From the NCBI RefSeq assembly GCF_014490725.1, contig NZ_JACOQL010000002.1, positions 186,001-250,000 on the forward strand: a stretch of 64,000 nucleotides of DNA. Reading direction: 5' to 3'. The notes under the pieces are model-generated. The model was not told the origin of the DNA and made no database searches. It was given only the letters and a program-made list of their open reading frames with translations. Below are positions 8,768-18,137 of the stretch, piece by piece. A program made the translations under genes and the position numbers. The stretch's first letter is position 1. Each line of letters begins with the position of its first letter. Source of the DNA: Paracoccus amoyensis. GTDB taxonomy: Bacteria > Pseudomonadota > Alphaproteobacteria > Rhodobacterales > Rhodobacteraceae.

Positions 8768-9622
8768 ATGGAATTTCTGATTTTCGGTCACGGCTATAGC
8801 GCCGGCTTTCTGACTCCGCAGCTGATCGCCAAGGGGTGGCATGTCACGGGCACAACGCGCGGCGATACTGCGCGGGTTGCGGCAACCGGCGCAACGTCGC
8901 TGTTATGGCCGGGCCAAGAGGATGACCTGCGCCGCGCCATTGCCCGCGCTGACGGGATATTGGTATCCGCCGCGCCGGATCTGCAGACCGGCGATCCGGT
9001 GTTGGCGGCATTTCGGAATGATCTGGCGCAGGCCACGCCGCGCTGGCTGGGCTACCTGTCCACGACCGGCGTTTATGGCGACCGCGCGGGTGGCTGGGTG
9101 GATGAAGACAGCGTGCTGGACGGCTCAGGTCCGCGCGGTCAGGCCCGTATCCGCGCCGAGGGCGATTGGCGCAGTCTGGCCGATAAGGCCGGTTTACCGC
9201 TGCATGTCTTTCGCCTTGCAGGCATCTATGGGCCCGGTCGCGGGCCGTTTGAAAAAATCCGCAATGGCACCGCCCGCCGGATCATCAAGCCGGGACAGGT
9301 GTTTTCGCGCATCCACGCCGAAGATATTGCGCAGGTTCTGCTGGCCTCGATCAACGCGCCTGCGCCGGGCACGGCCTATAACCTGTGCGACGACGACCCC
9401 GCCCCGCCGCAGGACGTTATCGCCTATGCGGCCGAATTGCTGGATCTGCCTGTCCCGCCCGCTGTCGATTTCGATGATGCCGACATGACGCCGATGGCGC
9501 GGTCCTTCTATCGGGACAGCAAGCGCGTCTCGAACCAGCGGATCAAGCGGGATCTGGGCGTTACCCTGCGCTACCCGGATTACCGCAGCGGTTTGCAATC
9601 GATCCTGAAGGCCGGGGGCTGA
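8768..9622 (+). CDS. NAD(P)-dependent epimerase/SDR family protein (YeeZ-like)
   Basis: A 284-residue extended-SDR-like protein. A dinucleotide-binding glycine loop begins at residue 6 (FGHGYSAGF), STTGVYGDRAGGWVDE sits where SDRs carry the active-site serine and tyrosine region, and FRLAGIYGPGRGP follows. Relatives are annotated as nucleoside-diphosphate-sugar epimerases, but the reaction is usually unknown. The ATG at 8768 is chosen because the Rossmann strand MEFLIFGHG begins there. It is divergent from amn. Confidence 0.85.
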   Translation: MEFLIFGHGYSAGFLTPQLIAKGWHVTGTTRGDTARVAATGATSLLWPGQEDDLRRAIARADGILVSAAPDLQTGDPVLAAFRNDLAQATPRWLGYLSTTGVYGDRAGGWVDEDSVLDGSGPRGQARIRAEGDWRSLADKAGLPLHVFRLAGIYGPGRGPFEKIRNGTARRIIKPGQVFSRIHAEDIAQVLLASINAPAPGTAYNLCDDDPAPPQDVIAYAAELLDLPVPPAVDFDDADMTPMARSFYRDSKRVSNQRIKRDLGVTLRYPDYRSGLQSILKAGG

Positions 9623-9686
9623 ACTGCGAGGGGCAAAGGCACCGCGCCGCATTGCCTTTGCCGCCCACCCGTGCATGATCGCCGCC

Positions 9687-10909
9687 ATGAAAACCGATGT
9701 CGATATTCTGATTGCGGGCGGTGGCCTGAATGGGCCGACGCTGGCGCTGGCGCTGGCGGATGCGGGCCTTTCCGTGGCGGTCGTGGACCCTCGCCCTGCC
9801 GATGCACGCGCCAGCGATGATTTCGACGGTCGCGCCTATGCGTTGGCGGTCGCCTCGCAGCGGTTGCTGAAGGCGCTTGGCCTGTGGTCGGGACTGGCGG
9901 ACAAAAGCCAGCCGATCTTGCAGGTCAAGGCGTCGCAGGGCCTGCCCGGACAGGGTGCCGCGCCATTCTTTCTGCATTTCGACAGTGCAGAGATCGAAGA
10001 GGGCCCGGTTGGCTTCATGCTGGAGGATCGCTTTCTGTATCGCGCCCTGCTGGATGCCATGTCAGGCCGGGTGACGCATATGCCGGGCATTGCCGTCACC
10101 GGACATCACGTCGAAGCCAGCCATGTCACCGTTGATCTGTCCGATGGGCGGCAGATGACGGCACGGGCATTGATCGGCGCGGATGGGCGCAACTCCTCGG
10201 TCGCGCAGCGTGCGGGGATCAAGCGGCAGGGGTGGGATTATGGGCAGACCGCGCTGGTCGCGGCCATTGACCATGCAGAGCCGCATCATGGCATTGCGCA
10301 GCAATATTTCATGGCGACCGGGCCACTGGCGATTCTGCCTTTGCCCGGAAATCGCAGCAGTGTCGTCTGGTCCGAAACCAATGACAACGCCCGCGCGATT
10401 GCCGCGCTGGATGACGATGAATTTCTAAAGGTTCTGCGCCCGCGTTTTGGCGATTATCTGGGCGCGATTTCCCTGGCGGGCGCGCGGTTCAGCTATCCGC
10501 TGAGCCTGTCCTTGGCCGAAACCTATGCCGCACCCCGGATTGCGCTGGTCGGTGCGCCGCCCATGGCGTGCATCCGGTGGCTGGTCAGGGCCTGAACCTT
10601 GGCCTGCGCGATGTCGCCGCCTTGGCAGAGGTGCTGGTCGAGGCGGCGCGGCGTGGCGAAGATATCGGGTCCGAACTGGTTCTGGAACGCTATCAGGCAT
10701 GGCGGCGATTTGATGCGACCAGTCTGGCACTTGGCATGGACAGTGTGAATCGCCTGTTTGGCAGCGACAATCCCATCCTGTCTGCCATGCGCGGCATTGG
10801 CATGGGGATCGTGACCGCCCTGCCCCCGCTGCGCCGCGGTTTCATGCGACAAGCCGCAGGTCTTTCGGTTGATCCGATGCCGCGACTGCTGACCGGGCAA
10901 TCGCTGTAA
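9687..10909 (+). pseudogene. UbiH/UbiF/Coq6-family FAD monooxygenase, interrupted by a single-base deletion
   Basis: A flavin-dependent aromatic hydroxylase of the ubiquinone-biosynthesis type, about 407 residues if read through. The N-terminal FAD loop is AGGGLNGPTLALALADAG, and LIGADGRNSSVAQRAGI is the second flavin motif. At the third motif, expected ALVGDAAHGVHPVAGQGLN, the DNA reads GGTGCGCCGCC instead of GGTGACGCCGCC. One A appears missing between 10554 and 10555. The first frame then stops at 10595, and the correct downstream reading (HPVAGQGLNLGLRDVAALAE) continues in the +1 frame to 10909. This is either a sequencing error or a very recent inactivation, as the rest shows no decay. 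The start could also be at 9675. Confidence 0.85.
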
Positions 10910-10952
10910 GGCCGGGAGGCAGCCCCGGCCTGATCGGCGTCGCTGACCAGCC

Positions 10953-11549
10953 TTACTGCGCGACCGCAGCCTCGACCGAGATATTGATTTCGACCTCATC
11001 CTCCACCATCGGAACGAAGGCATCGAGGTTGAAATCGGAACGCTTGATGGTCGTTTCGGCATTGAACCCCGCCGTCATCGCCTTGGTCATGGGGTTTTCG
11101 GCGTAATTGTTGAAATCGACATCCAGAACGACTTCTTTCGTGACGCCGTTGATCGTCAGATCACCTGTCACCTTGGCCTCATCATCCCCTTCGGGATCCA
11201 CCTTGGTCGATTTGAACGTGATCGGGGATGAGCCATCCGGCGAATTGAAGAAATCCTTGCCCCGAATATGTTCATCCAGCGCAGGCGCGGTGGTCACGAT
11301 ATTCGACATGGGGAAACTTGCCTCGACGGTCGAATTGGCAGGATTTTCGGTATCCAGAACAATGGTTCCTTCAACGCCCCGGATGATACCATAGCTTTCT
11401 GACAATCGATTGTTGTGGTCGTATTCGAACGAAATCGCACTATGTTCCGGGTCGAACGTATAGGTTCCCGAAGCTGGCATTGCATCCTGCGCAAATACCG
11501 GAACGGCAAAAACAACGGCGGTGGAAAGAACGGCAAAACCTGATTTCAT
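10953..11549 (-). CDS. YceI family periplasmic protein
   Basis: A 198-residue exported protein with an N-terminal signal peptide (about 20 residues ending VFAQ). The YceI/lipocalin-like beta-barrel follows, with SGTYTFDPEHSAISFEYDH and VTGDLTINGVTKEVVLDV as family hallmarks. YceI proteins bind isoprenoid-type lipids such as polyprenols or ubiquinone in the periplasm, and in some bacteria are induced by base or osmotic stress. The reading frame extends far upstream, but the signal peptide and a GGGAGA site fix the start at 11549. Confidence 0.9.
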   Translation of the reverse strand: MKSGFAVLSTAVVFAVPVFAQDAMPASGTYTFDPEHSAISFEYDHNNRLSESYGIIRGVEGTIVLDTENPANSTVEASFPMSNIVTTAPALDEHIRGKDFFNSPDGSSPITFKSTKVDPEGDDEAKVTGDLTINGVTKEVVLDVDFNNYAENPMTKAMTAGFNAETTIKRSDFNLDAFVPMVEDEVEINISVEAAVAQ

Positions 11550-11672
11550 GGGGCAATCTCCCTTGTTCCAAGATGGCGCGAGGTCGCCTTGACCAACGTC
11601 CGTGGTCAGATCCGGTTCCTGATCCGCGGGCCTGACGAAAACTGAAACATAGTTCAAGCCACCGTGTGACGG

Positions 11673-11698
11673 GGAACCGTCACGCATCCGCGAGTGTT
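11673..11698 (+). promoter_or_regulatory. candidate EcfG-type promoter upstream of lolA
   Basis: GGAAC, a 17-base spacer and TGTT resemble the general stress sigma factor EcfG consensus (GGAAC-N16/17-CGTT), with one mismatch in the -10. It lies 65 bases before the lolA start. The same block forms a GGAAC...GTTCC inverted repeat. Such a match could arise by chance. Confidence 0.25.
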
Positions 11699-11762
11699 CC
11701 GGCCCGAACTCATCCGTGACTCGTGATGTGCATGTCGAACCGAAAAGGATATGATCTGCCCT

Positions 11763-12356
11763 ATGAACATCAGATCGCTCGCCCTTGCGCCCGCCCTTGT
11801 CCTGGCCTTTGCCTTCCCGGCATTGGCCGAACGTATCCCGCTGAATGAAATTTCGCGCTATTTGAACAGCTTGCGCACCGTCCAGTCCGAGTTCACGCAA
11901 GTGAACCCCGATGGCACGATTTCGACTGGCACGGTGTTTATCCAGCGCCCCGGCCGTGTCCGGTTCGAATATAACAATGACAACACGCTGGTTCTGGCAT
12001 CGGGCGGAAACGTCGCGATCTTTGACCCGAAATCTTCGGGGGGGCCGCAGCAATATCCGCTGTCGCAAACACCGCTGTCGATCATTCTGGACGCAAACGT
12101 CGATCTTGGCCGAGCCAACATGGTCACTGGCTATACCGAAGCGCAGAATTCGACCGTCGTCACGGCCCAAGACCCGCAGAACCCGCAATACGGCAACATC
12201 CAGATGGTATTCTCGAACCCGACGCAATTGCGCCAATGGGTCGTCACGGATGACGCAGGCAAGAAAACCACCGTTATTCTGGGTGAATTGCAAGCCGTGA
12301 ACTCGATTCCGGCATCGCGGTTCAGCATCAACAATGAGATTGGCCGCCGCAACTAA
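11763..12356 (+). CDS. lolA: outer-membrane lipoprotein carrier LolA family
   Basis: A 197-residue periplasmic chaperone that receives lipoproteins from LolCDE and ferries them to the outer membrane. A cleavable signal peptide (residues 1-21, ending PALA) is followed by the LolA core: EISRYLNSLRTVQSEFTQ and GTVFIQRPGRVRFEY are characteristic helices and strands. It is slightly short compared with E. coli LolA but normal for Rhodobacterales. The ATG at 11763 is chosen over 11751 because the signal peptide begins there. A strong hairpin follows the stop. Confidence 0.88.
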   Translation: MNIRSLALAPALVLAFAFPALAERIPLNEISRYLNSLRTVQSEFTQVNPDGTISTGTVFIQRPGRVRFEYNNDNTLVLASGGNVAIFDPKSSGGPQQYPLSQTPLSIILDANVDLGRANMVTGYTEAQNSTVVTAQDPQNPQYGNIQMVFSNPTQLRQWVVTDDAGKKTTVILGELQAVNSIPASRFSINNEIGRRN

Positions 12357-12381
12357 GCCACGATCAATCTATAATCCTGCT

Positions 12382-12414
12382 ATATAAGCCGCGATTCATC
12401 ATCGCGGCTTATAT
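12382..12414. terminator. 14-bp perfect inverted repeat, terminator-like
   Basis: ATATAAGCCGCGAT and ATCGCGGCTTATAT enclose a 5-base loop (TCATC) just after lolA. There is no long T-run, but the AT-rich outer stem can serve both strands. Confidence 0.6.
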
Positions 12415-12495
12415 GTTGTATCACAAGCTCTGCCTTGATTTCCCCTGCGCAACAGGTCAACGCTGCAAGTCTGACTTTGCCGCGCCGGTGTTTTC

Positions 12496-13743
12496 ATGAC
12501 CTCACAATCCCGCCTGTTCACCCCCATCCTGATCGGTGGGTCCATTATTCTGCTGATCAATTTCGCCCTTCGCGCCAGTTTCGGCATGTTCCAGATCCCG
12601 ATTGCAGAAGATTTCGGCTGGCCACGGGCCGAATTTTCGCTGGCCATCGCGATCCAGAACCTGGCCTGGGGGATCGGGCAGCCGATCTTTGGGGCGCTGG
12701 CGGAAAAATGGGGCGACAAGCTGGCCATCATCATCGGTGCGTTTCTGTATTCCGCCGGTCTGATCCTGACGGCCTATGCCACCACGCCCGCCGGAATGCA
12801 GCTGCTAGAGGTGATGGTCGGCTTTGGCATCGCAGGCACCGGCTTCGGTGTCATTCTTGCCATCGTCGGGCGCGCAGCCAGCGATGAAAACCGCAGCCTT
12901 GCCCTTGGGATTGCAACTGCGGCGGGGTCGGCCGGGCAGGTCTTTGGCGCACCGCTGGCTGAAATTCTGCTGGCGAGTTATAGCTGGCAGACCGTATTCA
13001 TCATTTTCGGCGTCCTTGTCCTCAGCTGCCTGTTGTTCTTGCCGATGCTGGGCGACGGCAAACCCGCCAGCCGGTCAGAGCTTGAGGAAAGCATGGGCAG
13101 CGTCCTGAAACGCGCCTTTCGCGATCCGTCTTATTTGATGATCTTTGTCGGTTTCTTCTCATGTGGATATCAACTGGCCTTCATCACCGCGCATTTCCCA
13201 GCAATGATTACCGAAATGTGCGGTCCGATCAGTCCGACGGGCACATTGGCCAGTATCGGTATTACCACCACATCGGCGCTTGGCGCGGTGGCAATTTCCC
13301 TGATCGGCCTGGCCAATATCGCCGGCTCGATCTTTGCGGGCTGGCTGGGCAAACGCTATAGCAAGAAATACCTGCTGGCCGGGGTCTACACGCTGCGCAC
13401 GATTGCCTCGGCAATCTTCATCCTGATGCCGATCACGCCCACCAGCGTCATCGTTTTTTCGGTCGTGATGGGGTCGCTGTGGCTGGCCACGGTTCCCCTG
13501 ACCTCTGGTCTGGTCGCCTATATCTATGGCCTGCGCTATATGGGCACGCTGTATGGTTTTGTCTTTCTGTCGCATCAGTTGGGATCGTTCCTTGGTGTCT
13601 GGCTGGGTGGAAAGATGTATGACGTCTACGGCGATTACACGCTGGTCTGGTGGGTCGGCGTTGGTGTCGGCGCGTTCAGTGCCCTGATCCATCTGCCGAT
13701 CAAGGAACAGCCCGCGACCTTGCGCAGCGCGGTCCCCGCATGA
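12496..13743 (+). CDS. MFS transporter (OFA/monocarboxylate type)
   Basis: A 415-residue major facilitator with 12 predicted transmembrane helices. The N-terminal part (RASFGMFQIPIAEDFGWPRAEFSLA and then QNLAWGIGQPIFGALAEKWG) is the pattern of the OFA and monocarboxylate-transporter-like subfamily; the second half has FAGWLGKRYSKKYLLAGVY between helices 8 and 9. The substrate is likely a small organic anion, but this is inference only. It is a stand-alone gene, separated from lolA by a terminator-like hairpin. Confidence 0.85.
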   Translation: MTSQSRLFTPILIGGSIILLINFALRASFGMFQIPIAEDFGWPRAEFSLAIAIQNLAWGIGQPIFGALAEKWGDKLAIIIGAFLYSAGLILTAYATTPAGMQLLEVMVGFGIAGTGFGVILAIVGRAASDENRSLALGIATAAGSAGQVFGAPLAEILLASYSWQTVFIIFGVLVLSCLLFLPMLGDGKPASRSELEESMGSVLKRAFRDPSYLMIFVGFFSCGYQLAFITAHFPAMITEMCGPISPTGTLASIGITTTSALGAVAISLIGLANIAGSIFAGWLGKRYSKKYLLAGVYTLRTIASAIFILMPITPTSVIVFSVVMGSLWLATVPLTSGLVAYIYGLRYMGTLYGFVFLSHQLGSFLGVWLGGKMYDVYGDYTLVWWVGVGVGAFSALIHLPIKEQPATLRSAVPA

Positions 13744-13821
13744 CAGTTGCCACATCGCTGGCCGCTGCCTAGGGTTGGTCAAGGTCGCGAAACGCGGCCG
13801 TGATCAACAACAGGGAAAATC

Positions 13822-14592
13822 ATGCGTTTCTCCACGACGACTCTGGCGCTGGCAGGCTTGCTTGCGGCCAATACAGCCATGGCCCAGGATGCGCCGGCAA
13901 AAGCCACCGAATGCCCGGTCTCCGAATTCACGATGGGCCTGCGCTTCCAACAGCAATCGGCCGAAGTGCGCGCCTTGCAACGTCAGGCCTATAATATCGC
14001 GACCATGCGTCTGGACGCGGCCGTTGCCGCCGCCGAAGATCCGGCCAAGCTGGCGGTCGTCACCGATCTGGATGAAACCGTGATCGACAACTCTGCCCTG
14101 CTGGCCCGCGATCTGGCGAACTGCCACATGTATGACGTATGGGACACCTGGTTGCCGTGGGAACGTGACGGCACCCCTACGCTGATCCCCGGTGCCAAGG
14201 AATTTCTGGATCACGCCAATGCGGCGGGCGTCACGATCCGCTACATCTCGGACCGTTCGGACGAACAGAAAGCGTCGACCCTCGCGACGCTGGAAAAGCT
14301 GGGCCTGCCGCAGATCAGCGACGAATCCGTGCTGTTGCTGGGCCCGCCCAAGACCGAACGCCGCGATATCGTCAGTGCGGATCATCAGATCGTCCTGTTG
14401 CTGGGCGATACGCTGCATGATTTCGACGGACGTTTCCGCAAGACGCCGCTGGACGAACAGAAAGCCACGGTCGATCAGGAAACCGCCAAATGGGGCGCGG
14501 AATGGGTCGTTTTCCCCAATGCCAGCTATGGCACATGGTCCGAGGCACCATTGACCGCATGGGACGCCGAAACCGTGATCGAGGAATGGTAA
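13822..14592 (+). CDS. HAD-family acid phosphatase, P4 type, exported
   Basis: A 256-residue class B/C (lipoprotein e(P4)-type) acid phosphatase with a signal peptide of about 21 residues ending AMAQ, so it acts in the periplasm. There is no lipobox cysteine, unlike Haemophilus e(P4). HAD motifs are complete: I, VVTDLDETVIDN near residues 74-85; II, YISDRSDE; III lysine in GPPKTERR; IV, LLLGDTLHDFDG. Such enzymes release phosphate from nucleotides and other monoesters. It is followed by a non-exported paralogue and a phosphate transporter, suggesting a phosphate-salvage group. Confidence 0.92.
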   Translation: MRFSTTTLALAGLLAANTAMAQDAPAKATECPVSEFTMGLRFQQQSAEVRALQRQAYNIATMRLDAAVAAAEDPAKLAVVTDLDETVIDNSALLARDLANCHMYDVWDTWLPWERDGTPTLIPGAKEFLDHANAAGVTIRYISDRSDEQKASTLATLEKLGLPQISDESVLLLGPPKTERRDIVSADHQIVLLLGDTLHDFDGRFRKTPLDEQKATVDQETAKWGAEWVVFPNASYGTWSEAPLTAWDAETVIEEW

Positions 14593-14655
14593 GTCGGGTT
14601 TGACCTTCCGGCGCGGCGGCCCTAGCTTCCGCCGCGCAATCAAAGGAAACCGCCG

Positions 14656-15348
14656 ATGACCGATGTCCGAAAACGCCATCCGCGCGAACACGCGATCGCA
14701 ATCCGCTATCAACAGCGATCGGCCGAAGTAAAGGCGTTGCAGCGTCAGTGCTATGCGTTGGCAACTCTGCGGTTGAAGGCTGCGGTTCAGGACAATGACG
14801 GCAAGGGCGACGGGCTGGCCGTCGTGTCGGACATTGACGAAACCATCCTGGACAACACCGCCGTCATGGCCCATGCGATGACGCTGGACGGCCAGCACGA
14901 CAATATCGAAACATGGAAATCATGGGAACGTGAGGGCCAGCCCCATCTGATCCCCGGAGCCGCCGAATTCTTTGAACTGGCAGATCGGCTGGGCGTCACG
15001 ATCTTCTACCTTTCCGACCGCTTCGACGAGAACAAGATCGCGACCATCGCAACGCTGTCACGCCTTGGGTTGCCGCAGGTCAGTGCCGATCATGTGCAGC
15101 TTTTCGGCCCACCCAAGGCCGAACGCCGCGCAGCAATCGAAGGTTCGCATCGTATTGTCCTGCAACTGGGCGATACCCTGCATGACTTCCACGGTGCCTT
15201 CGCGGGCGTCCCGCTGGAGGAGCAACACCAGCTGACCCAGGACCACGCCCATCGTTTTGGGGAAGACTGGATCGTGTTTCCCAATGCCGCCCATGGCACC
15301 TGGATGGAGGCAGAGATCCAGCCTTGGGTAAAACACCAGAGTTCCTGA
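14656..15348 (+). CDS. HAD-family acid phosphatase paralogue without signal peptide
   Basis: A 230-residue tandem paralogue of the preceding phosphatase, sharing blocks such as QQRSAEVKALQRQ, VVSDIDETILDN, YLSDRFDENK, GPPKAERR and LQLGDTLHDFHG. All four HAD motifs are kept, but the N-terminus (MTDVRKRHPREHAIAIRY) is charged and lacks a hydrophobic stretch, so the protein should stay in the cytoplasm. AAAGGAAACC precedes the ATG. It probably arose by duplication, with loss or gain of the export signal. Confidence 0.88.
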   Translation: MTDVRKRHPREHAIAIRYQQRSAEVKALQRQCYALATLRLKAAVQDNDGKGDGLAVVSDIDETILDNTAVMAHAMTLDGQHDNIETWKSWEREGQPHLIPGAAEFFELADRLGVTIFYLSDRFDENKIATIATLSRLGLPQVSADHVQLFGPPKAERRAAIEGSHRIVLQLGDTLHDFHGAFAGVPLEEQHQLTQDHAHRFGEDWIVFPNAAHGTWMEAEIQPWVKHQSS

Positions 15349-15441
15349 TTTTTTTGGCAGCTTGACTTTAAGCCGTTTCGCTTCATCCTTTGACAAGACT
15401 CTTTGATTATAAAAACTTCAAAGGAAAGGGTCCGGCAACAG

Positions 15442-17070
15442 GTGTCTTCTTTGACGGTTACCATTCAGCTTGGCGGTGCGGTCGCGCTGTTGCTGTTCGC
15501 ATTGCGACTGGTGCGCGATGGCATGACCGATGCCTTCGGGATCAAGCTGAAAACCGCATTGGGGCTTGGCACGAAAACCGGGCCGCGCGCCTTTCTGTCG
15601 GGATTGATCGCGACCCTGGGGTTGCAAAGCTCGACCGCGACGGCCCTGATGACCGCCGCCTTTGCAGAACGAAAGCTGGTCAATGGCAAGATGGCGCAGA
15701 TCGTGCTGCTGGGCGCGAATGTCGGCACCGCCCTGACCGCATGGGTCGTGGCCACGGGGATCGAAGCGATTGCCCCGGCCTTGTTGCTGATCGGCTTTGT
15801 CATGGCGCGACAATCCAAGACGTCGATCGCGGGCAGTGGCCGGGCGTTGATCGGGATTGGTTTGATGCTTTTGTCGCTGACCCTGCTGGCGCAGGCGACG
15901 GAACCTTTAAGACAATCCGAAACCATGGCCGTCTTTATCGGCATGCTAGATGGCGCGTGGCTGGTGGCGCTGCTGTTCGCAGCCGGGATTGCAGTTGTCT
16001 GCTCATCTTCTCTGGCCGCGGTTTTGCTGATCCTGTCATTGGGACTTGCCCCGGCATTGACCGTGGTGTTGGTGCTGGGTGCGAATATCGGCGGTGCGGT
16101 CGCCCCCGTCCTGGCAACACTTCGCGGTCAGGTCGCAGCGCGCCGCCTGACGGCTGGAAACCTGTTGATCCGCAGCATTGGCTGTCTGTTCGCGCTGCCC
16201 TTCGCGGGGCAGATCGGCACGCTTCTGGAACGGTTGCCCATGCCGAATACCGGTCTGGCGGTCGAAGCGCATCTGGTCTTCAACGTCGTTCTGGCCTTGG
16301 CGATATGGCCGTTTACCGGGTTGATCACCAAGCTGGTCGTCAAACTTATCCCAGATGCAGAAACATCGGCGGAACTGGCCCCCCGCTGGCTGATGGAAGA
16401 CGAGCTGGACACCCCGCCGCTGGCCCTTGCCGGGGCCAGTCGCGAAGCTTTGGCCATTGGTGACACGATTGAGCGGATGCTGGATCAGGCCCGAAAGGCT
16501 TTTCATGACAATGATCCTGCCCCTCTGGCAGAAGTATCGGTTCTGGAAAACCGCGTCGACCGCCGTCAGCAAGAGGTCAAGAGCTATCTGTCCCGTCTTG
16601 GCAGCAGCGCCAACGAAGAAGACCGGCGCAGGTCGATCACCATTTTGGACTACGTCATCAATCTGGAACATGTGGGCGACATCATCGACAAGGGATTGGC
16701 GCCGGAGGTCCGCAAGAAAATCGGCCTGGGGCTGTGGTTTTCGGATGAAGGTTATGACGAGCTGGACGCATTGTTCCTGATGACACAAGAGAACCTGCGC
16801 ATGGCGCAGACCGTCTTCATGACCCGCGATCGCGATGTGGCGCGACAGTTGATGGAAGTGAAGGTCGAGATCCGCAAACACGAACGGCAATCGTCGCAAC
16901 GCCACCTGATCCGCCTGCGCGAGGGCAATCCCGAAAGCCGCGAAACCTCATCGCTGCATCTGGATATTCTGCGCGACCTGAAGCGGATCAACGCCCATAT
17001 CGTATCCGTCGCGCACCCCATTCTGGACGAAGAGGGATTGTTGGTCGAATCTCGTCTGCGGTCGGGTTAA
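15442..17070 (+). CDS. Na/Pi cotransporter family protein with PhoU-like C-terminus
   Basis: About 542 residues. The first ~300 hold two NptA/PNaS repeats of membrane helices, recognisable by GLQSSTATALMTAAF and VVCSSSLAAVLLILSLG, each carrying the QSS/CSS phosphate-binding type motif, plus LGANVGTALTAW and LGANIGGAVAPV. The last ~200 residues are helical and PhoU-like. It imports (or vents) phosphate with sodium. No ATG fits; the GTG at 15442 has AAGGAAAGG about 11 bases upstream, while a TTG at 15403 is a weaker alternative. It follows two phosphatases, which fits phosphate use. Its stop overlaps the convergent neighbour's stop. Confidence 0.88.
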   Translation: MSSLTVTIQLGGAVALLLFALRLVRDGMTDAFGIKLKTALGLGTKTGPRAFLSGLIATLGLQSSTATALMTAAFAERKLVNGKMAQIVLLGANVGTALTAWVVATGIEAIAPALLLIGFVMARQSKTSIAGSGRALIGIGLMLLSLTLLAQATEPLRQSETMAVFIGMLDGAWLVALLFAAGIAVVCSSSLAAVLLILSLGLAPALTVVLVLGANIGGAVAPVLATLRGQVAARRLTAGNLLIRSIGCLFALPFAGQIGTLLERLPMPNTGLAVEAHLVFNVVLALAIWPFTGLITKLVVKLIPDAETSAELAPRWLMEDELDTPPLALAGASREALAIGDTIERMLDQARKAFHDNDPAPLAEVSVLENRVDRRQQEVKSYLSRLGSSANEEDRRRSITILDYVINLEHVGDIIDKGLAPEVRKKIGLGLWFSDEGYDELDALFLMTQENLRMAQTVFMTRDRDVARQLMEVKVEIRKHERQSSQRHLIRLREGNPESRETSSLHLDILRDLKRINAHIVSVAHPILDEEGLLVESRLRSG

Positions 17071-17975
17071 CCGGCTGCATCCAGAATGTAACGCGCGGTC
17101 ATCAGGTCCAGATGCGCCCCGCCGCCATTCTTGGCGATCGTGATCTCATCATCCGATTGACGTGCATATTTTCCGCTCGGCAGATCATAGAAATCCGCAA
17201 TGATATCGCTTTCGGTGATGGTGCCGTTATCCAGCGGTATCTGAATTTCACCAATATGCCCGATGGTTGTGGTGCGGCTGTCCACAAACAATCGCGCCCG
17301 AGCTATCGCGGCATCATCCACCTCGCGCAGGTCCGGGCGATAGGCGCCAATCAGGTCAAGATGCGTGCCCGGTGTAATCCATTCGCCCCGCACCAGCGGC
17401 TCTTTTGACATCGTGGTCGTCGCGATGATTTCGGAGTTGCCAACCGCAGCAGCCAGATCTTCGGCCATATCCGCGCCAACCTCGTTTGCCAGTTTTTGGG
17501 CGCTGGCCGTCGTGCGGTTCCAGATCGTGATCTGCGCATCCGGGATCATGGCGCGATAGGCCTGAACCATGCTGGCCGCGACATGTCCCGCACCGACGAT
17601 CAGCAGCCGCCGCGCGTCTTTGCGGGCCAGTTTCCGCGCCGACAACAGGCTGTCGCCGGCCGTTTTCCACTTGGTCACCAGATGGAAATCGACAATTGCG
17701 CGCAATTGTCCGTCGGCGTCGTCCAGCAAGTTGACGACCCCATTGACCATGGCCTTTCCATGCCCAGGGTTATCCGGAAAGATCGTGGCGGGCTTCACCG
17801 CTACCCCCAGCCCATCGATCCACGCCGAGCGCGTCAGCAATGTATCGTTACGACGATACAGAAACGTATCCGCAATCTGCGCCCGTGGCAGGCTGTGTGC
17901 CTGTTCGATGGCATCGGTCAAAGCAAGCCAATCCAGCCGGTCTTCAACCTCAGGTCCGATCATCTGCGGGGTCAT
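17067..17975 (-). CDS. ornithine cyclodeaminase / mu-crystallin family protein
   Basis: A 302-residue NAD(P)-binding enzyme. KPATIFPDNPGHGKAMVNG is the substrate-loop region, TKWKTAGDSLLSARKLA the family signature and LLIVGAGHVAASMVQAY the Rossmann glycine loop. Members include ornithine cyclodeaminase, alanine dehydrogenase and delta1-pyrroline-2-carboxylate reductase; the reaction here cannot be chosen. A terminal GGGAHLDLMTARYIL is conserved in the family. It is convergent with the Na/Pi transporter. Confidence 0.88.
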   Translation of the reverse strand: MTPQMIGPEVEDRLDWLALTDAIEQAHSLPRAQIADTFLYRRNDTLLTRSAWIDGLGVAVKPATIFPDNPGHGKAMVNGVVNLLDDADGQLRAIVDFHLVTKWKTAGDSLLSARKLARKDARRLLIVGAGHVAASMVQAYRAMIPDAQITIWNRTTASAQKLANEVGADMAEDLAAAVGNSEIIATTTMSKEPLVRGEWITPGTHLDLIGAYRPDLREVDDAAIARARLFVDSRTTTIGHIGEIQIPLDNGTITESDIIADFYDLPSGKYARQSDDEITIAKNGGGAHLDLMTARYILDAAG

Positions 17976-18137
17976 CGCCTAGCCTCTTGTCACTTTTGCC
18001 GGAAGCCTAGGTCGTTGCTGATATATCCGCAAGCAATCGCACCGATACTGGCAGCCGCTGGCAAAGCTGATAAACAGCACTCAACCCTGCAGCGATGCAG
18101 CAGCATCGACAGGCCGACCAGTGCAGATGGAAATAAA

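Noticed and set aside
7855..8799. Plus-strand frame opposite AMP nucleosidase
   Set aside because: It mirrors conserved amn sequence and has no recognisable domain or ribosome site.
11550..12293. In-frame N-terminal extension of the YceI protein
   Set aside because: It is antisense to lolA, while a signal peptide and ribosome site fix the start at 11549.
17496..18137. In-frame N-terminal extension of the sulfotransferase fusion
   Set aside because: It runs antisense through the ornithine cyclodeaminase gene; the PAPS loop is at the usual position from the ATG at 18138.
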